From contig JAOYTL010000001.1 in the NCBI GenBank assembly GCA_025846845.1, positions 372,001 to 436,000 on the forward strand: a DNA stretch of 64,000 bases, read 5' to 3'. Each line of letters opens with the position of its first letter. Within the stretch, counting starts at the first letter, position 1. The position numbers were made by a program, and so were the translations under genes. Source of the stretch: Alloboseaceae bacterium BT-24-1 (lineage in GTDB: Bacteria; Pseudomonadota; Alphaproteobacteria; Rhizobiales; Beijerinckiaceae). Shown in pieces: positions 52,256-61,144 of the stretch. The notes beneath the pieces were generated by a model that had not been told where the DNA came from, made no database searches, and was given only the letters and a program-made list of their open reading frames with translations.

Positions 52256-53965
52256 ATGGACTGGCGGGGCTGGGCAGAGATCGTTTTCACGATCGCAGTG
52301 ACGGTGGCCGTAGGCTGGCCGCTCGGCATCTACATGGCGCGTGTCTGGGCGGGTGAGCGCACGCCGCTCGACCTGCTGCTGAAACCGGTCGAGACCGGCT
52401 TCTACGCCGCGCTTGGCGTCGACCGGAACAAGGGGCAGAACTGGCTGGGCTATGCCGGGGCGGTGCTCGCCTTCAGCGCGGCCGGTTTCGTGCTGCTTTA
52501 TGCCCTCCTTCGGTTGCAAGGGCTGTTGCCGCTGAACCCGCAGGGCTTCGACGGTCTGTCGCCGCATCTCGCCTTCAACACGGCGGTCAGCTTCGTCACC
52601 AACACGAACTGGCAGTCCTATGGCGGCGAGACGACGATGAGCAGCCTCAGCCAGATGCTGGGCCTGACCGTGCAGAACTTCGTCTCGGCCGGCGCCGGCC
52701 TGGCCATAGCTGCCGCCGTGGCGCGTGCCTTCGCCGCCGATCGCGGCGAAATGCTCGGCAATTTCTGGGTCGATCTGACCCGCAGCGTCCTCTACGTGCT
52801 GCTGCCGGTCTCGATCGTCACCGCGCTTGCGCTTGTCGCGGCCGGCGTGCCGCAGAGCCTGCTCGCCAACGTCACGGCCAAGACGCTGGAGGGCGCCGAC
52901 CAGATCATCGCGCTCTTCCCGGTCGCCAGCCAGGAGGCGATCAAGCAATGGGGCACCAATGGCGGCGGCCTGTTCAACGTCAACTCGGCCCATCCGCTCG
53001 AGAACCCGACGCCGCTGACCAATCTGATCGAGGTCGTCTCGCTGAACGCGCTCGCCTTTGGCACCGTCATCGCTTTCGGGCGTGTCGCCGGCGCCCGCAA
53101 GGAAGCGCGCGCCCTGCTCGCTGCGATGGTGATCCTGGTCGGCCTCGGCGCTGCCGCGATCTACTCCTCCGAGACGCTGACGCCGCAGCCCGCGATGATC
53201 GCGGCCGGCATCACCGACGCGCCCGCCAATATGGAGGGCAAGGAGGTGCGCTTCGGAGCGGCCGCCTCGTCGATATGGGCGGCGCAGACCACCGGCGCCT
53301 CGAACGGTTCGGTGAACTCGATGCACGCCAGCTACATGCCGCTCGGCGGCGGCGCCGCGATGTTCCTGATGCAGCTCGGCGAGATCCTGCCCGGCGGCGT
53401 CGGCTCCGGTCTCTACGGCATGGTGGTGATGGCGCTGCTCGCCGTCTTTGTCGCCGGGTTGATGGTCGGGCGCACGCCGGAATATCTCGGCAAGAAGGTC
53501 GAGAGCCGCGAGATCAAGTTCGCCATGCTGGCGGTGCTGATCCTGCCGCTCGCCATCCTCGGTTTCTCGGCGATCGCCGCGGTGCTGCCGGTCGCGCTCG
53601 AGGGCTTGCTGAACAAGGGGCCGCGCGGGCTCACCGAGATCCTCTACGCCTATTCGTCGGCGGCAGGGAATAACGGCTCGGCCTTCGCCGGCCTCACCGC
53701 CAACGCGCCCTGGTGGAACACCACGCTCGGCATCGCCATGCTGCTCGGCCGCTTCGCCTACATGATCCCGGTGATCGCCCTGGCGGGAGCCATTGCCGCC
53801 AAGCCGAAGCTGAAGCCGACCGCCGGCACGCTGCCCAGCGACTCGCCACTCTTCGTCGGCCTGCTCATCGGCATCATCCTGATCCTGGGTGGCCTGCAAT
53901 TCTTCCCCGCGCTGGCGCTCGGGCCGATCGTCGAGCACTTCCAGGTGCTTGCGGCTGTTCGCTGA
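52256..53965 (+). CDS. kdpA: Potassium-transporting ATPase subunit A
   Basis: 569 residues, polytopic, the channel-like subunit with four pore loops. Selectivity-type segments are visible: FNTAVSFVTNTNWQSYGGET, GTNGGGLFNVNSAHPLENPT, GEILPGGVGSGLYGMVVMA and YAYSSAAGNNGSAFAGL. Length is normal (about 560-590). It binds and conducts K+ into the cell, driven by KdpB. Confidence 0.97.
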   Translation: MDWRGWAEIVFTIAVTVAVGWPLGIYMARVWAGERTPLDLLLKPVETGFYAALGVDRNKGQNWLGYAGAVLAFSAAGFVLLYALLRLQGLLPLNPQGFDGLSPHLAFNTAVSFVTNTNWQSYGGETTMSSLSQMLGLTVQNFVSAGAGLAIAAAVARAFAADRGEMLGNFWVDLTRSVLYVLLPVSIVTALALVAAGVPQSLLANVTAKTLEGADQIIALFPVASQEAIKQWGTNGGGLFNVNSAHPLENPTPLTNLIEVVSLNALAFGTVIAFGRVAGARKEARALLAAMVILVGLGAAAIYSSETLTPQPAMIAAGITDAPANMEGKEVRFGAAASSIWAAQTTGASNGSVNSMHASYMPLGGGAAMFLMQLGEILPGGVGSGLYGMVVMALLAVFVAGLMVGRTPEYLGKKVESREIKFAMLAVLILPLAILGFSAIAAVLPVALEGLLNKGPRGLTEILYAYSSAAGNNGSAFAGLTANAPWWNTTLGIAMLLGRFAYMIPVIALAGAIAAKPKLKPTAGTLPSDSPLFVGLLIGIILILGGLQFFPALALGPIVEHFQVLAAVR

Positions 53966-53987
53966 GCCGACAAAGGAACCTTCTCAA

Positions 53988-56024
53988 ATGAGTGTTTCAC
54001 TCGCCAAATCCAGCGCCTTCAATCAGGCTATCGTCCTGACGGCACTGAAGAGCGCCTTCGGTAAACTCGACCCGCGTAAGCTGACCGGCAATCCGGTCAT
54101 CCTTGCGACCGAGGTGGTGGCCGCGCTCGCCACCGTTTCGGCCGTCGTCGCCATCGCCAATGGCCAGCCGGCGGCCTTCCCGATCCAGATCGCGATCTGG
54201 CTCTGGCTCACCGTGGTCTTCGCCAACTTTGCCGAGGCGATCGCCGAAGGGCGCGGCAAGGCGGCGGCGGATTCGCTGCGCGCCACCCGCGTCACCACCA
54301 AGGCCAAGCTGATCATCGACGCTTCGCGCAATGCGATGATCCCGACGCCGGCTCACGAGCTCGCGCCTGACGACATCGTCCTGGTCGAGGCCGGTGACGT
54401 CATCCCCGCCGACGGCGAGATCATCGAGGGTGTCGCCTCCGTCAACGAGGCCGCGATCACCGGCGAATCCGCCCCGGTGATCCGCGAGAGCGGCGGCGAC
54501 CGCTCGGCCGTCACCGGCGGCACCACGGTCGTCTCCGACTGGATCAAGGTCCGCGTCACCTCGCGGCCGGGCTCGTCCTTCCTCGATCGCATGATCGCGA
54601 TGGTCGAGGGCGCCGACCGGCGCAAGACGCCGAACGAGCTGGCGCTCGCCGTTTTGCTCGCCGGGCTGACGCTTGTCTTCCTGATCGCGGTCGTCACCCT
54701 GACCGGGTTAGGGGCCTTCTCCGGCGTCTCGCTTGATCCGATGGTGCTGGGCGCGCTCTTCATCACGCTGATCCCGACCACGATCGGCGGCCTGCTCAGC
54801 GCCGTCGGCATCGCCGGCATGGACCGGCTTCTGAAAGTGAATGTGCTGGCGACCTCAGGTAGGGCCGTCGAGGCCGCCGGCGACGTCGACACACTCCTGC
54901 TCGACAAGACCGGCACGATCACCTTCGGCAACCGCATGGCGGTCGAGGTGATCCCGGTTCCGGGCGTACGTCCCGACGCGGCGCTGCGCGCGGCGCTGAT
55001 GGCTTCGCTCGCCGACGAGACGCCGGAAGGCCGCTCGATCGTCGAGCTCGCCCGCAACCAGGGCGTCACCGCCGAGGTTCCGGCGGGAGCGACCACGATC
55101 CCGTTCAGCGCCACCACCCGCCAGTCGGGCCTCGATCTCGACGGCAAATCCTGGCGCAAAGGCGCGGTCGACGCCGTGATCAGGACGCTCGACCTTGCCG
55201 ACAGCCAGGTGCCGGCGGAGCTGCGCCAGGCGGTCGACGGCATCGCCCGTTCGGGCGGCACGCCGCTCGCCGTCAGCGAGAATGGCGCTCTGGTCGGCGT
55301 CATCCATCTCAAGGATGTGGTCAAGCCCGGCGTGAAGGAGCGCTTCGCCGACCTTCGCCGCATGGGCGTGCGCACGGTGATGATCACCGGTGACAATCCC
55401 GTCACAGCGGCGGCGATCGCCTCGGAAGCCGGTGTCGACGACTTTCTCGCCGAGGCGACGCCCGAGGACAAGCTGCGGATCATCCGCACCGAGCAGGCCA
55501 AGGGCCGCCTCGTCGCCATGTGCGGCGACGGCGCCAACGACGCCCCCGCTCTTGCTCAGGCCGATGTCGGCGTCGCCATGCAGACCGGCGCACAGGCGGC
55601 GCGCGAGGCCGGCAACATGGTCGATCTCGACAGCGACCCGACCAAGGTCCTGGAGATCGTCGAGGTCGGCAAGCAATTGCTGATCACCCGCGGCGCACTC
55701 ACCACCTTCTCGATCGCCAACGACGTCGCGAAGTATTTCGCCATCATCCCGGCGCTGTTCGTGGTCTCGCTGCCGGCGCTCGGCGCGCTCAACATCATGG
55801 GGCTGGCGAGCCCGCAGAGCGCGATCCTCTCGGCGGTGATCTTCAATGCGCTGGTCATCGTCGCGCTGATCCCGCTGGCGCTGCGCGGCGTGCGCTACCG
55901 GGCGATCGGCGCGGCCAAGCTGCTGTCGCGCAACCTCACCCTCTACGGCATCGGCGGGCTGATCGCGCCCTTCGTCGGCATCAAGCTGATCGATCTCATC
56001 GTCTCGGCCTTTGGGCTCGTCTGA
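53988..56024 (+). CDS. kdpB: Potassium-transporting ATPase ATP-binding subunit B
   Basis: 678 residues from ATG 53988 with AAAGGAA upstream. P-type ATPase: phosphorylation motif DKTGT starting at Asp306, TGES actuator loop (AAITGESAPVIRES), MITGDNPVTAAAIASEAGVD and the hinge GDGANDAPALAQADVGVAMQ. The KdpB serine-phosphorylation site region TGESAP is intact. It couples ATP hydrolysis to K+ uptake through KdpA. 22 bases after kdpA and 22 before kdpC. Confidence 0.97.
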   Translation: MSVSLAKSSAFNQAIVLTALKSAFGKLDPRKLTGNPVILATEVVAALATVSAVVAIANGQPAAFPIQIAIWLWLTVVFANFAEAIAEGRGKAAADSLRATRVTTKAKLIIDASRNAMIPTPAHELAPDDIVLVEAGDVIPADGEIIEGVASVNEAAITGESAPVIRESGGDRSAVTGGTTVVSDWIKVRVTSRPGSSFLDRMIAMVEGADRRKTPNELALAVLLAGLTLVFLIAVVTLTGLGAFSGVSLDPMVLGALFITLIPTTIGGLLSAVGIAGMDRLLKVNVLATSGRAVEAAGDVDTLLLDKTGTITFGNRMAVEVIPVPGVRPDAALRAALMASLADETPEGRSIVELARNQGVTAEVPAGATTIPFSATTRQSGLDLDGKSWRKGAVDAVIRTLDLADSQVPAELRQAVDGIARSGGTPLAVSENGALVGVIHLKDVVKPGVKERFADLRRMGVRTVMITGDNPVTAAAIASEAGVDDFLAEATPEDKLRIIRTEQAKGRLVAMCGDGANDAPALAQADVGVAMQTGAQAAREAGNMVDLDSDPTKVLEIVEVGKQLLITRGALTTFSIANDVAKYFAIIPALFVVSLPALGALNIMGLASPQSAILSAVIFNALVIVALIPLALRGVRYRAIGAAKLLSRNLTLYGIGGLIAPFVGIKLIDLIVSAFGLV

Positions 56025-56046
56025 CCGCCTGAACAGGATATTTGTC

Positions 56047-56628
56047 ATGATCGCCAATCTTCGCCCCGCCATCGTCTCGATGGCCCTCTTCAGCCTCCTG
56101 CTCGGCCTCGCCTATCCGCTCGGCGTCACCGGGCTGGCACAGGCGTTGTTCCCGGCCCAGGCCGGCGGCTCGCTGATCCGCAACGCCTCCGGCGAGGTCG
56201 TCGGCTCGCGCTGGGTCGGACAGAATTTCAAGGACCAGGCCTATCTGCGCCCCCGCCCCTCGGCTGCCGGCAAGGACGGCTACGATGCCGCCGGCTCCTC
56301 CGGCTCGAACCTCGGACCGCTGAACGAGGATCTCGCTGCGCGCATCAAGACCGATGCCGAGGCGCTGCGCGCCGAGAGCCCGGCGCCGATTCCGGTCGAT
56401 GCCGTCACCACCTCCGGCTCGGGGCTCGACCCGCATGTCTCGCCGGCCAATGCGGCGCGGCAGGTGGCGCGCATCGCCACGGCCCGCAAGGCCCAGCCGG
56501 CCGAAGTGCAGGCGGTGATCGCCGCCAACACCGAGGGCTCGACCTTCGGCCTGCTCGGCGAGCCGCGCGTCAATGTGCTCGCCGTCAATTTGGCACTCGA
56601 CGCGCGCTGGCCGCGCGCCCAACGTTAG
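56047..56628 (+). CDS. kdpC: Potassium-transporting ATPase subunit C
   Basis: 193 residues from ATG 56047 (AGGA eight bases upstream). One N-terminal transmembrane helix (AIVSMALFSLLLGLAYPLGV) then a periplasmic domain: GSRWVGQNFKDQAYLRPRPS, YDAAGSSGSNLGPLNEDL and VTTSGSGLDPHVSPANAARQ, all typical of KdpC. It stabilises the complex and affects ATP affinity. Ends 5 bases before kdpD. Confidence 0.96.
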   Translation: MIANLRPAIVSMALFSLLLGLAYPLGVTGLAQALFPAQAGGSLIRNASGEVVGSRWVGQNFKDQAYLRPRPSAAGKDGYDAAGSSGSNLGPLNEDLAARIKTDAEALRAESPAPIPVDAVTTSGSGLDPHVSPANAARQVARIATARKAQPAEVQAVIAANTEGSTFGLLGEPRVNVLAVNLALDARWPRAQR

Positions 56629-56633
56629 GATCG

Positions 56634-59366
56634 ATGGCAAGCGACGAATCTCAGTTCCGCGAGGCAGGGCGGCCCGACCCGGACGCCCTGCTTGCTTCAG
56701 CCGGCCGCGGCAAGCGCGGCCGGCTGAAGATTTTTCTCGGCATGGCGCCAGGCGTCGGCAAGACCTACGAGATGCTGACCCAGGCGCGACGCGCTCAGGA
56801 GGAGCACGGCGAGGTGCTGGTCGGCGTCGTAGAGACGCATGGCCGCCGCGAAACCGAGGATCTGCTCGACGGGCTGGAGGTGATGGCGCGCCGGCCACTC
56901 GAGCATCGCGGCCGGCTGATGATGGAGTTCGACCTCGATGCCGCGCTCGCGCTGAAGCCGAAGCTGCTGCTGGTCGACGAGTACGCCCATTCCAACGCGC
57001 CGGGCAGCCGCCATCCCAAGCGCTGGCAGGATGTCGCGGAACTGCTCGAGTCCGGCATCGACGTCTGGACGACGCTGAACGTCCAGCACCTCGAAAGCCT
57101 GGTCGACGTCGTCTGGAAGATCACCGGCGTGCGCCAGCGCGAAACCGTGCCGGACAGTGCGCTGAGCCGCGCCGACGAGATCGAGCTGATCGACATCACG
57201 CCGACCGAACTTCACCAGCGCATGGAGGAGGGCAAGGTCTATGTTCCCGAGACGGCTCGGCTCGCCGCCGGCAATTTCTTCAAGCCGGAGAACCTGACGG
57301 CGCTGCGCGAGCTGGCGCTGCGGCGCGCGGCCCAGACGGTCGATGACCAGCTCAGCCAGGCGATGAAGCGCGCCGGCGTCGAGGGGCCCTGGGCGGCCGG
57401 CGAACGAATCCTCGTGCTGATCGGCCCCGATGCCATGGCCGGCTCCCTGATCAGGGCCGGGCGGCGTCTCTCCGACATGATGATGGACGCGCCCTGGACG
57501 GTCGCCCATGTCGAGCGACCAAGCGGAATGGAGCCCGATGCAGGCCGAGGCGCGCATCTCGCCGAAGCGCTGAAGCTGGCCGAGCAACTGGGCGGCGCCA
57601 GCGTGGTGCTGAATGGAGATGATCTGGTCGGCGCGGTGCTCGACTATGCCCGCCGCAACAACGTCACCCAGATCGTCGTCGGCAAGTCGCATCGCAAGGG
57701 CTGGCGATCCTGGTTCAGGCCTTCTCTCGCGCCCGAACTGCTGAAGGCGCAGAATGGTGCGGCGCTGCACGTCATCACCGAGGTCGCAAGCGGGCCGATG
57801 CAGCCGCCCCTCCGCGCTTCGCCTCGACAGAGAGCGGGCTGGCTCGGGCATCTCGGCGCGCTGGCCATGGTCGGGGCTGCGATCGGTCTGGCCGAATTGA
57901 TCGACAGGCGGGTCGAGAACGTCAACCTCGCCATGCTGTTTCTGGTCAGCGTGCTCGGCGCCGGCCTCGCCTTCGGCCTCTGGCCGGCGGTGACGGCGGC
58001 GGCGCTGGCGGCCTTCGCCTACAACTTCTTCTTCCTCGAGCCGCGCCTGACGGTGTGGATCGGCCACCCTGCCGATGTGCTGACCTTCCTCGTCTTCTTC
58101 GCGGTGGCACTGACGACGGGCGGCCTGACCGGACGCATCCGCGACCAGGCCCGTGCGACGGCGCGGCGCGCGTCGGCGATCACCGCTTTGCTCGCCGCCA
58201 GCCGCCGGCTTTCGGCGGCGGCGCGCCGCGAGGATGTCGCGGCGATCCTGGCCGAGCAGGTCTCGGCTGCGACTTCCGGCAAGATCGTCGTGCTGCTGCC
58301 GATCGAGGGCGAGATCGCCCCGAGCGCCGGAGCGCCCGAGCTCGAAGCGCTCTCGACCGCCGACATGACTGCGGCGCGTTGGACCTGGAACCGCGGCGAG
58401 CCGGCCGGCGCCGGCACCGGCACCTTGCCGAATGCGGCCTGGACCTTCCGGCCGCTGCAGGGCGTGCGGGCTCATTCTGGTGTGGTCGGCTTCGAGCCGA
58501 AGGCGCTGGCGACGGCCGAGAACGAGCGCTTCGCGCTGGCTTTGCTCGACCAGGGCGCGATCGCGATCGAGCGGGCCGAGCTCGCCGCCGCCGCCGTCGA
58601 CGCTGAAGCCCTGCGCCGCAGCGACCGACTGCGCTCGGCCCTGCTCAACTCGGTCAGCCATGATCTGCGCACGCCGCTCGCAACCGTGCTTGGCTCGGCG
58701 ACGACGCTGATCGACTATGGCGAGGGCATGAAGCCGGCCGTGCGCGACGACCTCCTGCTCTCGATCCGCGAGGAGGCCGAGCGGCTGAACCGCTATGTCG
58801 GCGACCTGCTCGACATGACTAGGCTCGAAGGCGGCGCGCTGGTGGCGCGGCGCGACTGGATCGATGTGCGCGACGTGATCGCGGCGGCTCTGGCGCGCGT
58901 CTCGCGCCGGCTCGGCCAGCGCCGCGTCCAGCGCGATTTCCCGACGGAGCTTTCTATGGTCCGCGCAGATCAGGGCCTGCTCGAGCAGGTGCTGGTCAAC
59001 ATCCTCGAAAACGCCATCGCCTATAGCGAGGACGGCGCCCTGATCGAGGCGGCCGCCTATGAGGATCGCGGCAATGTCGTGATCTCGATCGAGGACGAGG
59101 GCCGCGGCATCCCGACCGCCGAATTGGAGCGGGTCTTCGAGAAGTTCCGGCGGCTGGAGGAATCGATCGATCGTGGCGGCGAGCGCGGCAAGGGGGCGGG
59201 CTTGGGCCTCGCCATCGCCAAGGGCTTCGTCGAAGCCATGGGCGGGCGCATCGCCGCCGCCAGCCCGATCCATGACCGCCCGGACGGCAGCAAGGGCGGC
59301 ACCCGTATCCTGATCAGCCTGCGCAAGGACGTCGCGGGCGGAGAGAGCAAGAGTTCGCAGCCATGA
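56634..59366 (+). CDS. kdpD: Osmosensitive K+ channel sensor histidine kinase KdpD
   Basis: 910 residues. N-terminal KdpD domain with Walker A GMAPGVGKT at residues 36-44 and Walker-B-like LLLVDEYAHSNAPGSRHPKR, a universal-stress-protein domain (about 250-390), four close transmembrane helices (DUF4118, about 400-500), a GAF-type domain, then HisKA with phospho-accepting His676 (NSVSHDLRTPLATVLGSATT) and HATPase_c (NILENAIAYSEDG, DEGRGIPTAELERVFEKFRR, GAGLGLAIAKGFVEAMGG). It senses K+ limitation and phosphorylates KdpE. Its stop overlaps the kdpE start by ATGA. Confidence 0.96.
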   Translation: MASDESQFREAGRPDPDALLASAGRGKRGRLKIFLGMAPGVGKTYEMLTQARRAQEEHGEVLVGVVETHGRRETEDLLDGLEVMARRPLEHRGRLMMEFDLDAALALKPKLLLVDEYAHSNAPGSRHPKRWQDVAELLESGIDVWTTLNVQHLESLVDVVWKITGVRQRETVPDSALSRADEIELIDITPTELHQRMEEGKVYVPETARLAAGNFFKPENLTALRELALRRAAQTVDDQLSQAMKRAGVEGPWAAGERILVLIGPDAMAGSLIRAGRRLSDMMMDAPWTVAHVERPSGMEPDAGRGAHLAEALKLAEQLGGASVVLNGDDLVGAVLDYARRNNVTQIVVGKSHRKGWRSWFRPSLAPELLKAQNGAALHVITEVASGPMQPPLRASPRQRAGWLGHLGALAMVGAAIGLAELIDRRVENVNLAMLFLVSVLGAGLAFGLWPAVTAAALAAFAYNFFFLEPRLTVWIGHPADVLTFLVFFAVALTTGGLTGRIRDQARATARRASAITALLAASRRLSAAARREDVAAILAEQVSAATSGKIVVLLPIEGEIAPSAGAPELEALSTADMTAARWTWNRGEPAGAGTGTLPNAAWTFRPLQGVRAHSGVVGFEPKALATAENERFALALLDQGAIAIERAELAAAAVDAEALRRSDRLRSALLNSVSHDLRTPLATVLGSATTLIDYGEGMKPAVRDDLLLSIREEAERLNRYVGDLLDMTRLEGGALVARRDWIDVRDVIAAALARVSRRLGQRRVQRDFPTELSMVRADQGLLEQVLVNILENAIAYSEDGALIEAAAYEDRGNVVISIEDEGRGIPTAELERVFEKFRRLEESIDRGGERGKGAGLGLAIAKGFVEAMGGRIAAASPIHDRPDGSKGGTRILISLRKDVAGGESKSSQP

Positions 59367-60058
59367 CCGCCTTTCGTCCGCGCATCCTCGTCATCGACGA
59401 CGAGCCGCAGATCCACCGTTTCCTCGGGCCGGCGCTCGATGCTGCCGGCTACGAGCCGATCCGGGCCGACGACGCCACCAGCGGCCTGCGCGAGATCGCC
59501 CGCAAGCCGCCGGACGCCGTCGTGCTCGATCTCGGCCTGCCCGATATGGACGGCAAGGAGGCGCTCGCCAAGGCGCGGGCCTTCTATGGCGGGCCGGTGA
59601 TCATCCTCTCGGCTCGCGACCGCGAGACCGAGAAGATCGACGCGCTCGACGCCGGCGCCGACGACTATGTCGAGAAGCCCTTCGGCGTCGGCGAGTTGCT
59701 GGCGCGCCTGCGCGTCGCGCTGCGGCATCGCCTCGAACGCCAGGGCTCAGAGCCGGCGCTGCAGGTCGGCGACGTCGAGATCGATCTCGTCAATCGCCGG
59801 ATCAGCAAGGCGGGCGTTACGGTGAAGCTCTCGCCCAAGGAGTACGATCTGCTCGCCAGTCTGGCCGGCGGAAATGGCCGGGTGCTGACCCATAAGCAGA
59901 TCCTCACCGCCGTCTGGGGCCCGGCGCATGAGCACGACGTACAGTACCTGCGCGTCTTCGTCGGCCAGCTCAGGCAGAAGCTCGAGGACGATCCCGCCGA
60001 GCCGAAGCTGATCGAGACCGAGGCGGGCGTGGGCTATCGGCTGGGCGGATTGGTTTGA
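59363..60058 (+). CDS. kdpE: KdpE response regulator (OmpR family)
   Basis: 231 residues. Receiver domain with acidic pocket IDDEP and phospho-acceptor Asp56 (VVLDLGLPDMDGKEALAKAR), the conserved Lys in YVEKPFGVGELLARLR, then an OmpR-type winged helix (KLSPKEYDLLASLAGGNGRV, LTHKQILTAVWG, RVFVGQLRQKLEDDPAEPKL). It activates the kdpFABC promoter under K+ limitation. A precise KdpE site upstream of 52056 could not be identified. Confidence 0.96.
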   Translation: MTAFRPRILVIDDEPQIHRFLGPALDAAGYEPIRADDATSGLREIARKPPDAVVLDLGLPDMDGKEALAKARAFYGGPVIILSARDRETEKIDALDAGADDYVEKPFGVGELLARLRVALRHRLERQGSEPALQVGDVEIDLVNRRISKAGVTVKLSPKEYDLLASLAGGNGRVLTHKQILTAVWGPAHEHDVQYLRVFVGQLRQKLEDDPAEPKLIETEAGVGYRLGGLV

Positions 60059-60133
60059 GGTTCGCTGTGCTCGCGATGCCTTGCCGGGATCCAGCGAGGC
60101 TCTTAGCGTTTGCGCCATGGCCGGGGAATGGCG

Positions 60134-60589
60134 ATGCGTGGTCTGACATTGGGCTTGCTGCTTTGTCTCGGCTGGACGGCGGGTGCCATTGCCGAGTGGA
60201 AGCCGAGCATCTTCGACGGCGAGAGCAAACGGGCCATCCAGGGCTGCTCTCCAACGATGACCGACGATGCCTGGTCATGCGCCTTCATTCGCTGCGAGGC
60301 CGACAAGCGCCTCGGGCTCTATCTCGATATTCCCGGCGTGCTCTCGGAGGGACCGATCGTCCTTGCCGTCGACAGCCGCGACTTCTCGTTCAGTCTCAAG
60401 GATACGTCTGGGCCGTTCGGCGGTGCCTATCGTGTCGTTGGAGCGGAAGGCGCGATGTTCACGGTGTTGTCCAGCGGCCGATCGCTGCGCATCCGCCAGG
60501 AGGGCATCAAGAAGGGCTATGACGCGATTCCGCTCGCCGGCATCGGCCCGGCGCTGCGCAGGCTGAGCCAATCCTGCACGCCGCGCTGA
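60134..60589 (+). CDS. Secreted hypothetical protein
   Basis: 151 residues from ATG 60134, with GGGGA six bases upstream (ATG 60128 is also possible). Signal peptide MRGLTLGLLLCLGWTAGAIA. Four cysteines in the mature part (QGCSPTMTDD, WSCAFIRCEADKR and the near-terminal SQSCTPR) could form two disulfides. I do not recognise a family. It is not part of kdp functionally but follows kdpE by 75 bases in the same direction. A 6-bp hairpin CGAGCC/GGCTCG lies at 60603-60619 without a T-run, so it is only a weak terminator candidate. Confidence 0.75.
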   Translation: MRGLTLGLLLCLGWTAGAIAEWKPSIFDGESKRAIQGCSPTMTDDAWSCAFIRCEADKRLGLYLDIPGVLSEGPIVLAVDSRDFSFSLKDTSGPFGGAYRVVGAEGAMFTVLSSGRSLRIRQEGIKKGYDAIPLAGIGPALRRLSQSCTPR

Positions 60590-60753
60590 CGGCCGCCCGG
60601 CACGAGCCATCGAGGCTCGGCAAGAGGAGAAAGCTTCCGCGCCAGCCTGTGGCCGCGGGGCTCAGAAGAGAGATTTCCTCTTTTTGAACGGGAATAAGAA
60701 AAATCACACTACCTGACGTGAATTGATGCTCAAGGGCCTGTGCCTTATGTAAA

Positions 60754-60773
60754 ACGTTCGGAATAGCGAACGT
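60754..60773. promoter_or_regulatory. 20-base palindromic operator upstream of the sulfite-reduction operon
   Basis: ACGTTCG (60754-60760), 6 bases GAATAG, CGAACGT (60767-60773): perfect 7-bp arms, 15 bases before the DUF2849 start codon. The surrounding 60660-60780 is AT-rich compared with the window. The position over the start region of a cysteine/sulfite operon suggests a repressor site, for example of an Rrf2-type sulfur regulator; the regulator is not in the window. The rest of the 198-base gap 60590-60787 holds no gene. Confidence 0.7.
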
Positions 60774-60787
60774 AGCGAGCATCATTC

Positions 60788-61141
60788 ATGGCTGCCGCCA
60801 AGCGCCCTGCCCTGCCGGTGATCCTGCTGGCCAACGACCTGCTCGACGGCGACGTCGTCTTCGCGGCGGGCGACGCCAATGACCTGAACTGGTCGCGCGA
60901 TCCTGGCGCCGCGCTGATCGGCCATGACGATGCGACGGCCGACCGCCTCGAGGCCTTCGCCGCCGGAGAGCTCGGCAAACAGCATGTCGTCGATGCCTAT
61001 CTCGTCGATGTCGCGATCGAGGACGGCGTGCCGGTGCCGCGCCATTACCGCGAGCGCATGAAGACGACCGGGCCCAGCATCCGGCGTGACCTCGGCAAGC
61101 AGGCCGAGCTGCCGCTTGCCCAAGCTTTCCTGAGAGCCTGA
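60788..61141 (+). CDS. DUF2849 protein of sulfite-reduction operons
   Basis: 117 residues. VILLANDLLDGDVVFAAGDA near the N-terminus and VVDAYLVDVAIEDGVPVPRHYRERMK-type sequence (VVDAYLVDVAIEDGVPVPRH) are the DUF2849 core. Soluble, no signal. The gene is almost always placed directly before cysI in alphaproteobacteria, as here (3-base gap), so a role in sulfite reduction or siroheme supply is likely, though its biochemical function is unknown. Confidence 0.92.
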   Translation: MAAAKRPALPVILLANDLLDGDVVFAAGDANDLNWSRDPGAALIGHDDATADRLEAFAAGELGKQHVVDAYLVDVAIEDGVPVPRHYRERMKTTGPSIRRDLGKQAELPLAQAFLRA

Positions 61142-61144
61142 CGC

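Noticed and set aside
51650..53938. 762-codon minus-strand frame across the unknown gene and kdpA
   Set aside because: Covers the end of one gene and all of kdpA in antisense; low-complexity translation, no start signal.
56697..59273. 858-codon frame on the minus strand inside kdpD
   Set aside because: Antisense shadow of an unambiguous kdpD; no family-like segment.
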